From assembly GCF_019683595.1 (NCBI RefSeq), contig NZ_JADGHZ010000011.1, positions 1 through 45,013 of the forward strand: DNA of 45,013 nt, given 5' to 3'. The DNA is from Sphaerobacter sp. (GTDB taxonomy: Bacteria > Chloroflexota > Chloroflexia > Thermomicrobiales > Thermomicrobiaceae). This document shows, in pieces, positions 42,686 to 45,013 of this stretch. The notes below the pieces were generated by a model. The model had not been told where the DNA came from. It did not search any database and saw nothing but the letters and a program-made list of their open reading frames with translations. How positions within the stretch are numbered: position 1 is the stretch's first letter; each line of letters opens with the position of its first letter. The position numbers and the translations under genes were made by a program.

Positions 42686-43291
42686 GTGACTGAGGCAGAG
42701 TTCGAAACGCTGCTTCGCGAGGTCGGGGCACTGAAAGAGGGCCACTTCCTGCTGGCGTCGGGGCGACACAGTGGTCAGTACATCGAGAAGTTCGACCTGT
42801 TGCGCCAGCCCCGCATGACCGAGCAGGCTTGCCGCGAGTTCGTGCGCCAGGTGCAGGACTGGGGCGTCGAGGTGGTCGCCGGGCCGACCACCGGCGGCAT
42901 CCTGCTCGCCTTCGAGGTCGCGCGGCAGCTCGGCGTGGCGGCTGCCTACGCGGAGCGGGCAAGTGACGGCAGTTCGGCGCGGGAGTTCCGCCGCGGGACC
43001 CAGTTCCCGCCGGGGGCTCGGGTACTGGTGGTGGACGACATTCTCACGACCGGCGGGTCGGTCCGTGAGACGCTGGCTGCGCTGGAGCGGGAAGACGTCC
43101 AGGTGCTGGGAATCGCCGTGCTGGTGGATCGCAGCGGCGGTCGGGTGACCTTCGACGTGCCGCTTCTGGCACTGTCGCGCATGGATATCGCCACCTGGGA
43201 GCCGGACGACTGCCCCCTCTGCCGTGAAGGCGTGCCGCTGGTCAAGCCCGGGACCACGGCGTCCGGCGGGAGCGCGCCGACGTCCGCGTAG
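42686..43291 (+). CDS. pyrE: Orotate phosphoribosyltransferase
   Basis: 201 residues, GTG start behind GGAGGGGGAG. Joins orotate and PRPP into OMP. Seen: KEGHFLLASGRHSGQYIEKF, VVAGPTTGGILLA, and the PRPP motif VLVVDDILTTGGSVRETL. The C-terminal CPLCREG pair of cysteines is a feature of a longer subgroup of PyrE in Actinobacteria and Chloroflexi-like bacteria. It follows carB by 27 bp, completing a pyr operon that lacks pyrB, pyrD and pyrF here. Confidence 0.95.
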   Translation: MTEAEFETLLREVGALKEGHFLLASGRHSGQYIEKFDLLRQPRMTEQACREFVRQVQDWGVEVVAGPTTGGILLAFEVARQLGVAAAYAERASDGSSAREFRRGTQFPPGARVLVVDDILTTGGSVRETLAALEREDVQVLGIAVLVDRSGGRVTFDVPLLALSRMDIATWEPDDCPLCREGVPLVKPGTTASGGSAPTSA

Positions 43292-43308
43292 CACGGCGGA
43301 GTGTGTCG

Positions 43309-44037
43309 ATGCATGACCTCCAGGCACTACAGGCATTCCTCGATGGCGCTCACGTCGACGATGCGGTCTTCGCGCTCCGGCCCGACTACCGCGCGCTGCT
43401 GATCGCCGTCGACGGGCTCGTTCCCGGGCCGAGCGACGAGACGAGTGAGGCCTTGCTCCGGGAGGCTGAGGCCGCGGCCTGTGCGTTGCTCCGCGACCGG
43501 ACGGTGGCCGACATCCCGCACGTGGCCGCGTGGCGCGAGGCGTACCGGGCGTTCGGCGCCAAGCCGCAGCGCACCCGCAACAGCCTGGAAGCGCTGCTTC
43601 GCCGCGCGGCGTCGGGCCTGCCCCGGGTGAACCGGCTGACCGACGTTTACAATGCGGTGTCCATCCTGCATCAGGTTCCGGCCGGCGGCGAGGACCTCGA
43701 CTGCTACCGCGGCTCACCCCGGTTGATCCGCGCCACCGGCGAGGAGCCGTTCGACACCGTGGCGGATGGCGAGGTGGTAATCGAATACCCCGAACCCGGG
43801 GAAGTCGTGTGGTGCGACGACGCCGGTGTGACCTGCCGGCGCTGGAACTGGCGCCAGGCGCGCCGCACCCAACTCCGGGACGAAACCACCGCGGCGCTCT
43901 TCGTCCTCGACGTGCTCAAGCCCATGACCGACGAGGCACTCCATGCGGCGGCCGATGACCTGATCAACCACCTGTCACGGTTCGCCCCCGACCTCCGCGT
44001 CGCCCGCCGAGTGATCAGCCCTGATCGCCGCTCCTGA
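43309..44037 (+). CDS. B3/B4 tRNA-binding domain protein
   Basis: 242 residues. A free-standing B3/B4 domain, as found in the beta subunit of phenylalanyl-tRNA synthetase where it contributes to editing: WREAYRAFGAKPQRTRNSLEALLRR and LPRVNRLTDVYNAVSILHQVPAGGEDLD are the family hallmarks. Stand-alone members are thought to be trans-editing or nucleotide/tRNA-related proteins, without a settled function. ATG 43309 is preferred to GTG 43303 because GGAG lies seven bases upstream. 17 bp behind pyrE, so it ends the pyr operon. Confidence 0.88.
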   Translation: MHDLQALQAFLDGAHVDDAVFALRPDYRALLIAVDGLVPGPSDETSEALLREAEAAACALLRDRTVADIPHVAAWREAYRAFGAKPQRTRNSLEALLRRAASGLPRVNRLTDVYNAVSILHQVPAGGEDLDCYRGSPRLIRATGEEPFDTVADGEVVIEYPEPGEVVWCDDAGVTCRRWNWRQARRTQLRDETTAALFVLDVLKPMTDEALHAAADDLINHLSRFAPDLRVARRVISPDRRS

Positions 44038-44387
44038 AACCGGCCGTTGGGCGCCCCAGCCAGACGGGCAGACAGTCACACTCATACCGCGACATGGGAT
44101 CATCGCCGGGTCACTTTCTCTCGTGACCGGATCGAGCTCAGTCACGCCCACATTTCCCGGACGCAGCACATCCGCCGTGTATGACGCAGCGGTGTCCGCT
44201 CGCTGTGGTGCTTGGCGCCTTGCCGGTCGCTGCCGAACTCTTGTACCGCAGCCAGGCCATCGATGAGGTGCCCCCGGCCCGCCAGTTAGTGGTAGCCGGC
44301 ACGGGGCGTACTCAGCGCACTGCGCAAATGATCGTTCAAGTTTTTCCAGAAATAGGCATCAACACGATTGTTTGTCCGATACGTGGA
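44038..44387. other. 350-bp intergenic region with falling G+C
   Basis: No supported gene. The listed ORF 44181-44402 lacks a ribosome binding site and runs into the next promoter. The last 70 bp are clearly more A/T-rich than the rest of the window, which fits an UP-element-like promoter approach. Confidence 0.5.
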
Positions 44388-44417
44388 TTGACACTCTTCT
44401 GACGGCACCCCTATAAT
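44388..44417 (+). promoter_or_regulatory. Consensus promoter TTGACA-N18-TATAAT
   Basis: Both hexamers are perfect: TTGACA at 44388-44393 and TATAAT at 44412-44417, spacing 18. A/T-rich DNA lies upstream. Drives the substrate-binding lipoprotein starting 33 bp later; probably the strongest promoter in the window. Confidence 0.85.
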
Positions 44418-44449
44418 GCCGTCGCTCCGTTCAATCGAAAGGAGGGTCT

Positions 44450-45013
44450 ATGTCCCGACTATCCCGGCGGGAACTGATCCGGCGCAGCGTACTGCTTACG
44501 GTTGGTACAGGGATCGGCAGTCTGCTGGCGGCCTGTGGCGGTGGAGGGGACCAGACACCGACTACGGCCCAGTCAACAACGCAGGCCGCGAGCGCAGCCA
44601 CGCCCACGCCACAGCCTCAAGTATCCCCCACGGCAGCGACGGAAGCGGCGGCGACTCCGGCGGCGTCGCCTGAGACCGGGGCGTGGGACGACGTCATTGC
44701 ACAGGCGAAACACGAGGGCGAGCTGGTCTTGTACGACGGCCATGGCGGTGCCTTGCCCAGCATTGGTTTCGCGGCCGAGGAGTTCAGCAAGGATTTCCAG
44801 ATCCGCGTTGATGTCTCAACGATGCGGGCCAGTGAAGCCCTGGAGCGCGTGCGGGTCGAGCAGCAGTCGGGGCAGGCGGTCGCGGACGTGCTGACGGTAG
44901 GGCCGACAACCGTCTATCAAATGCTTCAAGACGATTTCGTCCAGCCGGTTGGGGACCTGCCGGGCCTCGAACGCGTATCGCAGGACGTCTGGGTCCATGT
45001 TGATGCCTTGGGT
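44450..45013 (+). CDS. Tat-type lipoprotein, ABC substrate-binding protein (iron/solute family), 3' end cut by the window
   Basis: First 188 residues of an open frame that runs off the window, so the ORF track omits it. AAAGGAGGGT precedes the ATG ideally. N-terminus MSRLSRRELIRRSVLL has a twin-arginine motif, followed by the lipobox LLAAC (lipid on Cys29), and a Thr/Ala/Pro-rich linker to about residue 75. The mature domain begins WDDVIAQAKHEGELVLYDGHGG and continues with FSKDFQIRVDVSTMRASEALERVRVEQQSGQAVADVLTVG, the pattern of AfuA/FbpA-like extracellular solute-binding proteins. Permease and ATPase genes would be expected beyond the window. Confidence 0.9.
   Translation, partial: MSRLSRRELIRRSVLLTVGTGIGSLLAACGGGGDQTPTTAQSTTQAASAATPTPQPQVSPTAATEAAATPAASPETGAWDDVIAQAKHEGELVLYDGHGGALPSIGFAAEEFSKDFQIRVDVSTMRASEALERVRVEQQSGQAVADVLTVGPTTVYQMLQDDFVQPVGDLPGLERVSQDVWVHVDALG

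Noticed and set aside
44181-44402. 73-residue ORF MTQRCPLAVV... before the last gene
   Set aside because: No ribosome binding site, mixed codon use, and its end runs through the consensus promoter. It might be a decayed gene fragment, but I could not recognise one.

Overview
The window is a compact, high-G+C bacterial chromosome segment. Genes start about equally with ATG and GTG behind strong GGAGG-type ribosome binding sites, with many 1-38 bp overlaps. The gene content fits a Chloroflexota bacterium of the Thermomicrobia/Sphaerobacter type: a HelY/Ski2-like helicase, a PII-like c-di-AMP receptor next to recA, tandem SH3b-NlpC/P60 protein, an unusual cobalamin ECF operon, and Tat/lipobox binding proteins. 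This lineage call is inference from the sequence style and protein families; no database was searched. No rRNA, tRNA, CRISPR array, prophage or complete IS element was seen.

Layout: 1-440 a cysteine-less carboxymuconolactone-decarboxylase-fold protein; 493-3381(-) a Ski2-like helicase; 3595-5789 a glycosyltransferase and thiL; 5850-6089(-) a small membrane protein; 6289-7698 an amidase; 7992-9843 an ABC-2 type exporter pair; 9986-12339 an OmpR-type two-component system; 12452-15485 tsaE-tsaB-rimI-tsaD (t6A tRNA modification and ribosomal protein acetylation), followed by an inositol-monophosphatase family protein and a lone RAM/Lrp sensor domain; 16686-20922 an acetoin-utilisation/histone-deacetylase family gene driving hisH-hisA-(coiled-coil gene)-hisF; 21347-22627 a secreted SH3b3-NlpC/P60 hydrolase with a long structured leader.

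On the minus strand 29879-23032 lies a block that runs from a cobalamin riboswitch through a secreted alpha/alpha-toroid protein, a secreted DUF4430-like protein, an ECF T component and a fused double ECF ATPase, then darA (c-di-AMP receptor) and recA from their own promoters. The toroid and DUF4430 proteins correspond to the two domains of animal intrinsic factor/transcobalamin, here on separate genes, and this is the most interesting system in the window. Divergent from it is an MrfA/Hrq1-type DNA repair helicase (30021-32351). recA and mrfA carry near-identical LexA-like boxes at exactly the same distance (13 bp) downstream of their -10 hexamers, which suggests a shared SOS regulon.

32342-34490(-) is an operon of a metallo-beta-lactamase-fold hydrolase and a hydroxyacid-oxoacid transhydrogenase-like iron alcohol dehydrogenase. 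34889-36394 is a polytopic membrane protein. 36395-36913 is a repeat-rich intergenic stretch (heptad repeats, a MITE-like inverted-repeat element) that ends in a promoter, leader and perfect intrinsic terminator in front of the pyrimidine operon pyrC-carA-carB-pyrE plus a B3/B4-domain gene (36914-44037). The window closes inside a Tat-type lipoprotein substrate-binding protein (44450 onward), which is absent from the ORF track because it runs off the end.
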